A stretch of DNA of 64,000 bases from CAYNHZ01 sp964397445. Its GTDB lineage: Bacteria > Bacteroidota > Bacteroidia > Bacteroidales > UBA932. A program made the position numbers and the translations under genes. Below are positions 1 through 8,255 of the stretch, piece by piece. Position 1 is the stretch's first letter. Each line of letters begins with the position of its first letter. The stretch lies in the NCBI GenBank assembly GCA_964397445.1, contig CAYNHZ010000003.1:122828-186827 (forward strand), given 5' to 3'. Under the pieces are notes generated by a model. It had not been told where the DNA came from. It did no database searches and saw nothing but the letters and a program-made list of their open reading frames with translations.

Positions 1-1973
1 ATCTCTTTTAGAAATCTGCTGGGTGGGTAATTTACGTGTTGTCCCCATCTGAATCTCGATTTTGAGAAGGATACGGCGACACATTTCTCAGCCCTTGTCA
101 GGGCAACATAAAACAATCTCCTTTCCTCTTCTATCTCCTCTTGTGAAAGGATAGAGATAGATGATGGGAAAAGGTTCTCTTCCATACCTATTATATACAC
201 ATATGGAAATTCAAGCCCTTTTGAGGCGTGTACAGTCATAAGTTTGATCCTGTTTCCATCTCCCTCTTTTTCATCGGAGGTGTCGAGGTCTGATATTAGG
301 GCAACATTGTCCAAGTAGGATTCGAGGGTGATGATTGAATTGTCATTTCCTATCTCCGCTTCTGATTTTATAGAGTCTTCAACAAATTCATTTACACTGT
401 TTAACAACTCCTCTATGTTTTCAAGTTTTGATTGAGATTCAATCGAATTATCGTTCTTGAGGGATTGAATTACCCCCGAAACAGTAGCAATTTCAAGTGC
501 AATAGTGTAGGCATTTTCTTGATCAATTTTTTGTCTGAGGGTGGTAATCATTGTGTAAAACCCTCTAATTTTACCGATAGCAGAGGCCTTTAGACCGTAT
601 TGTTCCAAATCTTGAAGGGTTATTGCTTCCCAAAGTGAAATGCTATTTGAAGTGGCTGCTGTTTCTAAATACTCGAGAGAGGTGTTCCCAATTCCCCTTG
701 TGGGGAAATTAATAACCCTCCTAAATGATTCATCATCTTTTGGATTTACAAGAAGTCTTAAGTATGCGAGCATATCTTTTACTTCAGCCCTTTCGTAAAA
801 TGAGTGGCCAGCATAGATTTTATATGGGAGATTTTTGCGTCTTAAATTCTCTTCTATTATCCTTGATTGGGCATTTGTTCTATATAAAATTGCAAATTGG
901 TCGTATGAGGCTTTTGATGAGTATATTCGTTGGAGAATGGAAGAAGTTACTGATGCTCCTTCGTCTTGTTCTGTAAATGAAGAAATTACCTCTATTTTAT
1001 CCCCAATTTCACCTGTTGAGAAACACTCTTTTTTTAATCTCCCCCCATTGTTGGAAATGACGCAGTTAGCAGCATTAACAATCGTTTGGGTGGATCTATA
1101 GTTCTGCTCAAGCCTAAACTCCTTTGCATTGGGATAATCTTTCTTGAAATTGAGAATATTCTGGATTCTGGCCCCTCTAAAACCATAGATGCTTTGGGAG
1201 TCGTCACCTACTACCGAAATATTTTTCCTCATAGAGGATAATTTCTTTACAATAAGATATTGAGCATAATTGGTATCTTGATATTCATCTACTAAAATGT
1301 GTGTAAACTGTTGTTGCAATTTATCGCAGACTTCGGGATGATCACGCAATAAGATATTCATATACAGTAGAATATCATCAAAGTCCATAACTCCTGCAGT
1401 AAAGCACTTCTTTGCGTAGAGTTGGTATATGTCGCAGATTCTCCCCTTTCTTGACTCCATATCCTTCTGAATGGCTTGGGGATTATTGGCGTATGCACTT
1501 GCAGTTACAAGGTTGTTTTTGGCGTAAGAGATGCGGGACTGTACTTCAGAGGGCTTGTATGTTTTGTCATCAAGTTCAAGCTCCCTTATGCAGACTCGAA
1601 GTGCACTTTTTGTATCTGAAGAGTCATAAATTGTAAATGATCTCGGAAAACCAATTAAATCAGCATATTCCTTAAGAAATCTAATGAATATAGAGTGAAA
1701 AGTACCCATCCATAAGCGAACGCTATTCTCCCTCCCTACAAGTTTTGAGATCCTCTCTTTCATCTCTTTCGAAGCTTTATTCGTAAAAGTGAGAGCAAGA
1801 ATGGAAGTGGGTGACACCCCTTTCTCTATAAGGTATGCTATTTTATATGTGAGAACTCTTGTTTTTCCCGAACCTGCCCCTGCAATTATCAGAGAAGCTC
1901 CATCAGTATGTATAACCGCCTCTTTCTGCGTACTATTTAACTCTGTTAAATCAATCAATTTTTCTTTTGCCAT
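1..1973 (-). CDS. UvrD/PcrA-type superfamily I DNA helicase (3' end outside window)
   Basis: ATP-dependent 3'-5' DNA helicase of the UvrD/PcrA/Rep family, acting in repair and replication restart. About 657 codons are visible from the ATG at 1973 and the frame is open to the window edge, so the C-terminus is missing. Seen: Walker A GAGSGKT near residues 32-38, the DEYQDT helicase motif II, a GDDSQSIYGFRGA motif III, an EQNYRST motif IV, and motifs VHASKGLEF and VALTRAE near the visible end. The frame was checked at several points and is unbroken. It is divergent from nqrA; a -7 box at 1981-1988 gives an almost leaderless mRNA. PcrA and UvrD cannot be told apart here. Confidence 0.95.
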   Translation of the reverse strand, partial: MAKEKLIDLTELNSTQKEAVIHTDGASLIIAGAGSGKTRVLTYKIAYLIEKGVSPTSILALTFTNKASKEMKERISKLVGRENSVRLWMGTFHSIFIRFLKEYADLIGFPRSFTIYDSSDTKSALRVCIRELELDDKTYKPSEVQSRISYAKNNLVTASAYANNPQAIQKDMESRKGRICDIYQLYAKKCFTAGVMDFDDILLYMNILLRDHPEVCDKLQQQFTHILVDEYQDTNYAQYLIVKKLSSMRKNISVVGDDSQSIYGFRGARIQNILNFKKDYPNAKEFRLEQNYRSTQTIVNAANCVISNNGGRLKKECFSTGEIGDKIEVISSFTEQDEGASVTSSILQRIYSSKASYDQFAILYRTNAQSRIIEENLRRKNLPYKIYAGHSFYERAEVKDMLAYLRLLVNPKDDESFRRVINFPTRGIGNTSLEYLETAATSNSISLWEAITLQDLEQYGLKASAIGKIRGFYTMITTLRQKIDQENAYTIALEIATVSGVIQSLKNDNSIESQSKLENIEELLNSVNEFVEDSIKSEAEIGNDNSIITLESYLDNVALISDLDTSDEKEGDGNRIKLMTVHASKGLEFPYVYIIGMEENLFPSSISILSQEEIEEERRLFYVALTRAEKCVAVSFSKSRFRWGQHVNYPPSRFLKE

Positions 1974-1980
1974 AACCCTG

Positions 1981-1988
1981 CAAATCTA
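1981..1988 (-). promoter_or_regulatory. -7 promoter box (TAGATTTG) for uvrD/pcrA
   Basis: Minus-strand match to the Bacteroidota TAnnTTTG element. It ends 7 nt before the helicase ATG, so the leader would be only a few nucleotides long. No clear -33 element is seen. Confidence 0.6.
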
Positions 1989-2000
1989 CAAAAGATTATC

Positions 2001-2008
2001 TATATTTG
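2001..2008 (+). promoter_or_regulatory. -7 promoter box (TATATTTG) for nqrABCDEF
   Basis: Matches TAnnTTTG and lies 24 nt before the nqrA ATG. It rules out the upstream TTG at 2006 as a start codon, because that TTG is part of the box. It is divergent from the helicase box 12 bp away. Confidence 0.65.
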
Positions 2009-2032
2009 CAGCTACCAAAAAATAAATTACAA

Positions 2033-3409
2033 ATGGTTGACTATATCAAATTAAGAAGGGGATTGGATGTGCCGGTAAAGGGTTCTCCAAATCCTAACAT
2101 CACTAAAAGTGTAGTCTCTTCTATTGTAGCTGTTAAACCGACAGATTTTAGAGGTGTCATACCAAAACTACTGGTTAAAGAGGGTGATCAAGTGAAGGCA
2201 GGTACTCCTGTTTTTGCTGATAAAGCTCGCCCTGAAATACATTTCTCATCACCTGTAAGCGGAACAATCAAAGAGATTATTCGTGGAGAAAAAAGAAAAC
2301 TCCTCGAAATACGTATCCTTTCCGATGGACGGAATGAATCGGTCAAGTACAACCTGCCAAAGGTTGAATCCTTGAATAAAGAGCAAGTAATAAATGCATT
2401 GTTGGAGAGTGGATTATGGGCTTGTATAAAACAACGTCCATATGGTATTATCCCTTCGCCAGATGTAACGCCAAGATCTATTTTTATATCGGGATTCAAC
2501 TCTGCGCCTCTTGCGGCAGATATGGATTTCTCATTAAGAGAGGATTTTGATAACATTCAAGCAGCTATTATAGCTTTATCAAAAGTGGGGGTTTCTGATA
2601 TTAATATTGGCTTGTGTGCTAAGACTCACGCAAGTACCCCATTCCACAAATTGAGGGGGGTAAAATTCTATATTTTTGACGGACCGCATCCTGCAGGTAA
2701 TGTTGGGGTTCAGATTAATAAGATACAACCGATTAATAAAGGAGATGTTGTATGGACAATAGATATGCATTTGCTTGCTGTAATCGGCAGACTTTTTAAT
2801 AATGGAGTTTGCGATATGTCGAAAATAGTCGCTGTTGGCGGACCGCGAGTTTCAAATCCGAGCTATATAAAATGTGTCTCAGGTATGGCAATGAATGATA
2901 TTACAGATATGGTAGCCGATAATACCGAAGGACTTCAAAACGGATGCGATGTTCGATTTGTCAGCGGTAACATACTTACCGGCGAAAATGTTGGTAAAGA
3001 TGGTTTCCTCGGATTTTATGACAATCAGATCACATTATTAACAGAAGGAAATTACCACGAATTATTGGGCTGGGCTAAAGTGTTCAGAGCAAATAAATTC
3101 AGCGTTTCTCGGGCATATTTTTCTTGGTTGACTCCTAAAAAGAGATACTCGATAGATACCAACCTTAATGGTGGAGAGAGGGCTTTTGTTTTCTCAGGAA
3201 ATTATGAGAAAGTTCTCCCGATGGATATTTATCCTGTGTACCTACTGAAAGCAATCCTTGCTGAAGATATTGAAAATATGGAACAGCTTGGTATTTATGA
3301 AGTTGTAGAGGAGGATTTTGCATTATGCGAATTTATCTGTCCCTCTAAAATAGAAATTCAATCCATCATATCAAAAGGTATTGATATGATGATCAAAGAG
3401 ATGGCATAA
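2033..3409 (+). CDS. nqrA: Na+-translocating NADH:quinone reductase subunit A
   Basis: Peripheral cytoplasmic subunit of the Na+-NQR complex, which pumps Na+ while passing electrons from NADH to quinone. The protein is 458 aa, normal for the family. The N-terminus (MVDYIKLRRGLDVPVKG) aligns with the usual NqrA start, followed by a biotinyl/lipoyl-like stretch (LVKEGDQVKAGTPVFADK). I chose the ATG at 2033 because an in-frame TTG nine codons upstream lies inside the promoter box. It is the first gene of a tight six-gene operon in the canonical order A-F; the next gene starts 12 nt downstream after a strong Shine-Dalgarno sequence. Confidence 0.95.
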   Translation: MVDYIKLRRGLDVPVKGSPNPNITKSVVSSIVAVKPTDFRGVIPKLLVKEGDQVKAGTPVFADKARPEIHFSSPVSGTIKEIIRGEKRKLLEIRILSDGRNESVKYNLPKVESLNKEQVINALLESGLWACIKQRPYGIIPSPDVTPRSIFISGFNSAPLAADMDFSLREDFDNIQAAIIALSKVGVSDINIGLCAKTHASTPFHKLRGVKFYIFDGPHPAGNVGVQINKIQPINKGDVVWTIDMHLLAVIGRLFNNGVCDMSKIVAVGGPRVSNPSYIKCVSGMAMNDITDMVADNTEGLQNGCDVRFVSGNILTGENVGKDGFLGFYDNQITLLTEGNYHELLGWAKVFRANKFSVSRAYFSWLTPKKRYSIDTNLNGGERAFVFSGNYEKVLPMDIYPVYLLKAILAEDIENMEQLGIYEVVEEDFALCEFICPSKIEIQSIISKGIDMMIKEMA

Positions 3410-3416
3410 GGAGGAG
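3408..3416 (+). promoter_or_regulatory. Strong Shine-Dalgarno (AAGGAGGAG) before nqrB
   Basis: A near-perfect anti-16S complement 5 nt before the nqrB ATG. It is notable because most genes in this window have only A-rich leaders. Confidence 0.6.
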
Positions 3417-3421
3417 TAAAA

Positions 3422-4579
3422 ATGGAATCAAATAAAAATAATAATAAAACTAACCCTTTGTTTGAAAAAGGGGGAAAATTAGGGTTTCTGCACTCTTCTT
3501 ATGAAGCGTTTCAATCTTTCTTACATGTGCCTAATACTGTGACTCTACGCGGCAGCCATATTAGGGATTGTAACGATTTGAAGAGAATGATGATAGTCGT
3601 GGTTGTCGCTTTGGTGCCTGCCTTGCTTTTCGGAATGTACAATGTTGGTTATCAACACAATCTTGCCACAGGTGGCCAAATGGCTTTTTGGGGTATGTTT
3701 TGGTTCGGTTTCTTAAAAGTTCTTCCGTTAATAGTGGTCTCTTATGTTGTTGGACTCGGTATTGAGTTTGCCTCTGCCCAGATTAGGGGACACGAAGTAA
3801 ATGAGGGATATTTGGTGTCGGGGATGTTAATACCTATGATTGTTCCTGTTGATGTACCTCTTTGGATGCTCGCTATTTCTGTAGCTTTTGCAGTTATTAT
3901 AGGTAAAGAGATTTTCGGTGGTACGGGGATGAATATTTGGAACCCAGCACTTCTATCTCGTGCATTTCTGTTTTTTGCATATCCGAGTCATATGTCAGGA
4001 GATAAGGTGTGGATTGCCGGACTTTCTGATGGAAATGGAATTATAGATGGTTTTTCAGGTGCGACACCTCTTGCCGAGGCTTCAGTAGGTAATCCTATCC
4101 CTTCAACATTGGATATGTTTATCGGTTTGATACCCGGCTCTGTCGGAGAGACCTCTACAATCGCTATTCTTCTTGGTGCTATTATCCTTATTTATACAGG
4201 TGTGGCAAGTTGGAAAATTATGTTCTCTTGCGTTCTCGGAGCATTGTCGATAGGGTTACTTGTTAACGCTGTTGCGCCCGATCCAACTTCATATTTAGCT
4301 ATGCCTGCTTGGAACCATCTCGTTATGGGAGGTTTTGCTTTCGGAGCTGTATTTATGGCCACTGACCCTGTTACATCTGCTCAAACGGAGTGTGGTAAGT
4401 GGATATATGGTTTCTTTATTGGTGTAATAGCTATAGTCATCAGACTATTCAATGCTGGTTATCCTGAGGGGATGATGCTTTCGATTCTCCTTATGAATAT
4501 GTTTGCACCCTTGATAGATCACTATGTGATTCAAAACAATAAGAACAGAAGGTTAAAAAGGGCCAAGGTAAATCAATAA
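3422..4579 (+). CDS. nqrB: Na+-translocating NADH:quinone reductase subunit B
   Basis: Integral membrane subunit carrying covalently bound FMN, and riboflavin in characterised complexes. It forms part of the Na+ path and quinone site. The protein is 385 aa with multiple hydrophobic helices. The flavinylation motif DGFSGAT is at residues 209-215, so Thr215 is the predicted phosphoester-linked FMN site. The soluble N-terminus (FEKGGKLGFLHSSYEAF) is typical of NqrB. Flavin attachment needs an ApbE flavin transferase, which is not in this window. Third-party pumps of the Rnf type share the fold, but the flanking nqrA and nqrF fix this as Nqr. Confidence 0.96.
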   Translation: MESNKNNNKTNPLFEKGGKLGFLHSSYEAFQSFLHVPNTVTLRGSHIRDCNDLKRMMIVVVVALVPALLFGMYNVGYQHNLATGGQMAFWGMFWFGFLKVLPLIVVSYVVGLGIEFASAQIRGHEVNEGYLVSGMLIPMIVPVDVPLWMLAISVAFAVIIGKEIFGGTGMNIWNPALLSRAFLFFAYPSHMSGDKVWIAGLSDGNGIIDGFSGATPLAEASVGNPIPSTLDMFIGLIPGSVGETSTIAILLGAIILIYTGVASWKIMFSCVLGALSIGLLVNAVAPDPTSYLAMPAWNHLVMGGFAFGAVFMATDPVTSAQTECGKWIYGFFIGVIAIVIRLFNAGYPEGMMLSILLMNMFAPLIDHYVIQNNKNRRLKRAKVNQ

Positions 4580-4590
4580 AATGAAGTAGA

Positions 4591-5445
4591 ATGAATACTA
4601 ATAGTAACACATATACAGTAATCTATGCCACCGTACTGGTTGTACTTGTGGCGGCTGTCCTTGCTTATGTATCTACCTCTTTGAAAGATACTCAGCAAAG
4701 GAATATAGATATTGAGACCAAACAAAGTATCCTCCTTTCTGTCAATCTTGCACAAGGAGTTGATAAAGCTGATGATAAAGCTACTTATATCGAAAAAGAG
4801 TATGATAAATATATTACAGACTCTTATATTGTTAATGCTCAAGGTGATAAAATTGAAGGGGATGCCTTTAAAGTTGTTTTGAAAGAGCAATTTGATATTA
4901 TGAGGCAGGCTAACCCTGATGTATCCCTTTTGAAATTACCTGTTTTCGTTTGTACTATGGATGATGGAAGAAGAATTGATATTCTCTCTATTTATGGAGC
5001 AGGTCTCTGGGGACCTATCTGGGGATATGTATCTGTTGAACAAGATTATAAAACAGTTTATGGTGCAACATTCGCTCATAAAGGGGAGACTCCCGGTCTT
5101 GGAGCTGAGATCTCAACACCACATTTTAGTAGTCAATATAAAGGGAAGGAGTTGTTTGATGGCAATACTTTTACACCCATCGCTGTTGTTAAAGGCGGCG
5201 CTCAAAAAGGGAGTTTGCACGAAGTTGATGCAATATCGGGTGGTACAATCACAAGTCATGCTCTCCAAAACACAATGACCTCTTGGTTAGAGTATTATCT
5301 TCCATATTTTGAAAAACAAAAAGAGGCAAATAAAAAGAATGTTGTAGAAATTTTCACCCCGACAGATACTCTTACTATTCAAGTTGGAAATGAAGTGGAT
5401 GTGGTTGAGGATAAAGAAAATGACACTAAGGAGGAAAGTAAATAA
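4591..5445 (+). CDS. nqrC: Na+-translocating NADH:quinone reductase subunit C
   Basis: FMN-carrying subunit with one N-terminal membrane helix (about residues 8-28) and a periplasmic FMN-binding domain. The attachment motif reads DAISGGTIT at residues 213-221, with Thr219 the predicted FMN site. The usual SGAT is SGGT here, a conservative change. The C-terminus adds a charged tail rich in Asp, Glu and Lys (about residues 250-284). The length of 284 aa is slightly above many family members. It overlaps nqrD by one base and sits inside the nqr operon. Confidence 0.95.
   Translation: MNTNSNTYTVIYATVLVVLVAAVLAYVSTSLKDTQQRNIDIETKQSILLSVNLAQGVDKADDKATYIEKEYDKYITDSYIVNAQGDKIEGDAFKVVLKEQFDIMRQANPDVSLLKLPVFVCTMDDGRRIDILSIYGAGLWGPIWGYVSVEQDYKTVYGATFAHKGETPGLGAEISTPHFSSQYKGKELFDGNTFTPIAVVKGGAQKGSLHEVDAISGGTITSHALQNTMTSWLEYYLPYFEKQKEANKKNVVEIFTPTDTLTIQVGNEVDVVEDKENDTKEESK
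5428..5438 (+). promoter_or_regulatory. Strong Shine-Dalgarno (AAGGAGGAAAG) before nqrD
   Basis: Purine-rich site ending 6 nt before the nqrD ATG at 5445, inside the end of nqrC. It supports that start despite the one-base overlap. Confidence 0.55.
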
Positions 5446-6068
5446 TGAAAAAGGATATTTATAAAAACCCGATTTTTAAAGCCAATCCGGTAACAGTTTT
5501 GGTATTGGGTATCTGCTCATCTTTGGCAGTTACCGTTAAGTTGGAGCCTGCTTTCGTTATGGCTCTCTCTGTTACGATTGTAACAGGATTTTCAAGTTTG
5601 TTTATCTCTTTAATTAGGAATTCAATTCCTAATCGTATAAGGATTATTGTTCAACTTGTTGTAGTAGCACTTTTTGTGATTCTGATCGACCAAATATTGA
5701 AAGCTTTTGCTTACGAGGTTAGTAAACAATTATCTGTCTTTGTCGGACTTATCATTACCAATTGTATAATAATGGGTAGGATAGAGGCTTTTGCACTTGG
5801 TAATAAACCTTTCCCCTCATTTGTTGATGGTTTGGCAAACGGGTTCGGTTACGGACTCATTCTTATTGTCCTTGCGTTTTTCCGCGAACTACTCGGTAGT
5901 GGTACCCTCTTCGGAGTACAAATTATTCCATTGGATTGGTATGTGAAAAACGGAGGTTTTTATGAGAATAACGGCTTGATGATTTTGCCCCCAATGGCAT
6001 TGATTTTAGTCGGTTTGATAATATGGATACAAAGAAGCATCCAGAAAGAATTAATTGAAAAACAATAA
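5445..6068 (+). CDS. nqrD: Na+-translocating NADH:quinone reductase subunit D
   Basis: Six-helix integral membrane subunit of Na+-NQR, paralogous to NqrE. NqrD and NqrE together hold an intramembrane iron centre ligated by two cysteines from each subunit. The matching cysteines are Cys24 (GICSSLAV) and Cys107 (ITNCIIMGR). The protein is 207 aa, standard length. It follows nqrC with a one-base overlap and is 11 nt from nqrE. Confidence 0.95.
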   Translation: MKKDIYKNPIFKANPVTVLVLGICSSLAVTVKLEPAFVMALSVTIVTGFSSLFISLIRNSIPNRIRIIVQLVVVALFVILIDQILKAFAYEVSKQLSVFVGLIITNCIIMGRIEAFALGNKPFPSFVDGLANGFGYGLILIVLAFFRELLGSGTLFGVQIIPLDWYVKNGGFYENNGLMILPPMALILVGLIIWIQRSIQKELIEKQ

Positions 6069-6079
6069 AACACATCATT

Positions 6080-6697
6080 ATGCAAGATTATATCAATTTA
6101 TTTGTTAAGTCGGTTTTTATCGAAAATATGATATTTGCCTACTTTTTAGGGATGTGTTCTTTCTTAGCTGTATCAAAGAATGTTAAAACTGCTGCAGGAC
6201 TTGGAGTGGCTGTTATATTTGTAATAGTTGTTACACTTCCTATAAACTACCTTCTCAATAAATATTTCCTTACGGCAGGTTCTCTATCTTGGATAGACCC
6301 TAAATATGCCGATCTCGATTTGAGTTTTTTGAGCTTTATTATTTTTATTGCGGTAATCGCTTCAATTGTTCAAATAGTTGAAATGGTTGTTGAAAAATTT
6401 GCACCCGCTTTATACTCATCACTTGGTATTTTCCTCCCCCTTATTGCTGTAAACTGTGCGGTGCTTGGTGCATCTTTGTTTATGCAGGAGAGAAATTATG
6501 CAAATGTCGGTGAAGCAACTGTTTATGCTTTGGGATCGGGTTTCGGATGGTTTTTGGCTATTGTTACTTTAGCTGCTATTCGTGAGAAACTCTCTTATTC
6601 CAATGTTCCTGCTCCATTGAAAGGACTTGGTATCACTTTTATCATAACAGGTCTTATGGGTATCGCATTTATGAGTTTTATGGGCATTCAATTATAG
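6080..6697 (+). CDS. nqrE: Na+-translocating NADH:quinone reductase subunit E
   Basis: Six-helix membrane subunit, partner of NqrD. Cys26 (GMCSFLAVSK) and Cys126 (AVNCAVLGASL) are the expected ligands of the shared intramembrane iron centre. The protein is 205 aa, standard length, and the N-terminus (MQDYINLFVKSVFIEN) matches the family start. It lies within the nqr operon, 12 nt upstream of nqrF. Confidence 0.95.
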   Translation: MQDYINLFVKSVFIENMIFAYFLGMCSFLAVSKNVKTAAGLGVAVIFVIVVTLPINYLLNKYFLTAGSLSWIDPKYADLDLSFLSFIIFIAVIASIVQIVEMVVEKFAPALYSSLGIFLPLIAVNCAVLGASLFMQERNYANVGEATVYALGSGFGWFLAIVTLAAIREKLSYSNVPAPLKGLGITFIITGLMGIAFMSFMGIQL

Positions 6698-6709
6698 GAG
6701 AAGAAATTT

Positions 6710-7957
6710 ATGGATATTATAATTTTATTAATAGTTTCGGTTGTTACATTTTTGGTAATAACCCTCATCCTTGTTGGCCTATTACTATTTGTGAAGGCAA
6801 AATTAACCCCTTCGGGTACTGTGAAGATCAATATCAATTCCGGAGAAAAAGAGTTGGATGTTACTCCTGGTTCCTCTTTACTATCTACCCTTGCAAATGA
6901 GAAAATATTTCTTCCCTCAGCTTGCGGTGGTGGTGGAACTTGCGGAATGTGTAAATGTCAAGTTCTTTCAGGAGGCGGTACTATACTCCCTACCGAAGTT
7001 GGATTTTTTACAAGAAAGCAACAACAAAACAATTGGAGACTTGGCTGTCAAGTAAAAGTTAAGGAGGATATTGAAATAGTAGTTCCTCAATTTGTTCTTG
7101 GTATCAAGAAATGGGAATGTGAGGTCATAAGCAATAGAAATGTAGCTACATTTATTAAGGAGTTTGTTGTTAAACTTCCTGAGGGTGAGAATCTTAATTT
7201 CCGTTCAGGTGGTTATATTCAAGTGGATATTCCAAAATATGAGTTGGATTATAAAGATATCAATGTAGAGGATGAATATCGTTCTGATTGGGATAAAATG
7301 AAGATTTTTGACCTTAAAGCCAGAAATACAGAACCTACATCGAGAGCTTATTCAATGGCCAACCACCCTGCTGAGGGAAATATCATTATGTTGAATGTGC
7401 GTATTGCGACCCCTCCATACGATAGAAATAAGTGTGGATTTATGGATGTCAATCCCGGAATATGTTCTTCATATATTTTTACCCGTAAACCAGGTGATAA
7501 GGTCACAATTTCAGGCCCTTATGGCGAATTCTTCTTGAAAGAAACTGAAAATGAGATAGTTTTTGTTGGTGGTGGTGCAGGTATGGCTCCTATGCGTTCT
7601 CATATATTCCATCTCTTCAAGACCTTAAAAACAAATCGTAAAGTTAGTTTTTGGTATGGTGCACGCTCTTGTAGGGAGATCTTTTATGAAAGTGATTTTG
7701 AAGAGATTGCAAGAGAGTTTCCTAATTTCTCTTTCCATATTGCCCTTTCAGATGCCCTTCCTGAAGATAATTGGACAGGCCCTAAAGGATTTATCCATCA
7801 AGTATTGTTTGACAACTATTTAAAGAATCACGAGTCCCCTGAAGATATTGAGTATTATCTTTGCGGTCCTCCTATGATGACTTCATCTGTTGTTAAAATG
7901 CTTGATAATCTTGGTGTTCCAGAAGAGAATATTATGTTTGACAATTTCGGAGCTTAG
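6710..7957 (+). CDS. nqrF: Na+-translocating NADH:quinone reductase subunit F (NADH-oxidising)
   Basis: Electron entry subunit that oxidises NADH through FAD and a [2Fe-2S] cluster. It has an N-terminal membrane helix (residues 3-28) and a plant-type ferredoxin domain with ligands Cys72, Cys78, Cys81 and Cys113. The FAD domain carries the RAYSMAN motif, and the NAD domain has GGGAGMAPMRS and a LCGPPMM motif near the end. The C-terminus FDNFGA is the usual NqrF ending. The length is 415 aa. It is the last gene of the operon, followed 34 bp later by a strong hairpin. Confidence 0.96.
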   Translation: MDIIILLIVSVVTFLVITLILVGLLLFVKAKLTPSGTVKININSGEKELDVTPGSSLLSTLANEKIFLPSACGGGGTCGMCKCQVLSGGGTILPTEVGFFTRKQQQNNWRLGCQVKVKEDIEIVVPQFVLGIKKWECEVISNRNVATFIKEFVVKLPEGENLNFRSGGYIQVDIPKYELDYKDINVEDEYRSDWDKMKIFDLKARNTEPTSRAYSMANHPAEGNIIMLNVRIATPPYDRNKCGFMDVNPGICSSYIFTRKPGDKVTISGPYGEFFLKETENEIVFVGGGAGMAPMRSHIFHLFKTLKTNRKVSFWYGARSCREIFYESDFEEIAREFPNFSFHIALSDALPEDNWTGPKGFIHQVLFDNYLKNHESPEDIEYYLCGPPMMTSSVVKMLDNLGVPEENIMFDNFGA

Positions 7958-7991
7958 TATTTTCAAGCCTGAGATATATTCACAACTAATT

Positions 7992-8030
7992 GAGGTGACC
8001 AAAAAGTCGACAAGACTTTTGGGTCACCTC
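7992..8030 (+). terminator. Hairpin downstream of nqrF
   Basis: Inverted repeat with a 9-bp GAGGTGACC/GGTCACCTC outer stem extended by AAAAGTC/GACTTTT with one mismatch and a short loop, followed by a pyrimidine-rich stretch. It probably ends the nqr transcript. Confidence 0.7.
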
Positions 8031-8200
8031 TTCCTTTTCCCCTGAAAGTTTCCTTTTCCCCCTGCTCTCGTTTATTTTTATGGCTGTCTATGTCTTTAGA
8101 CACCCACATCCTGTCCAGAATGCCCTGTGTGGCACATCGATGTATCCAAAGCCGAATAATCTTATTGATGATCGAGGATAATCTTGTGGGGAATAAAAGA
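8031..8200. other. Intergenic stretch without recognisable content
   Basis: This 170-bp gap lies between the two hairpins of the nqrF/flavoprotein convergent intergenic region (7958-8255). No ORF, RNA gene or repeat was recognised in it. Confidence 0.5.
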
Positions 8201-8234
8201 GAAGGTGACCTAAATGAATATTTAAGTCACCTTC
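8201..8234 (-). terminator. Hairpin downstream of the large flavoprotein gene
   Basis: Inverted repeat with a GAAGGTGAC/GTCACCTTC stem, a single mismatch, then TAAAT/ATTTA around a 4-nt loop. It lies 21 bp beyond the stop of the minus-strand flavoprotein and shares its GGTGAC core with the nqr hairpin. Confidence 0.6.
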
Positions 8235-8255
8235 AACTATTTGGATGCTTGCTAC

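Noticed and set aside
725..1636. Plus-strand ORFs of 74-88 codons within the first 2 kb
   Set aside because: They run antisense inside the continuous UvrD/PcrA frame and show no family features.
2006..2032. TTG start upstream of nqrA
   Set aside because: The TTG is part of the TATATTTG promoter box, and family alignment starts at the ATG at 2033.
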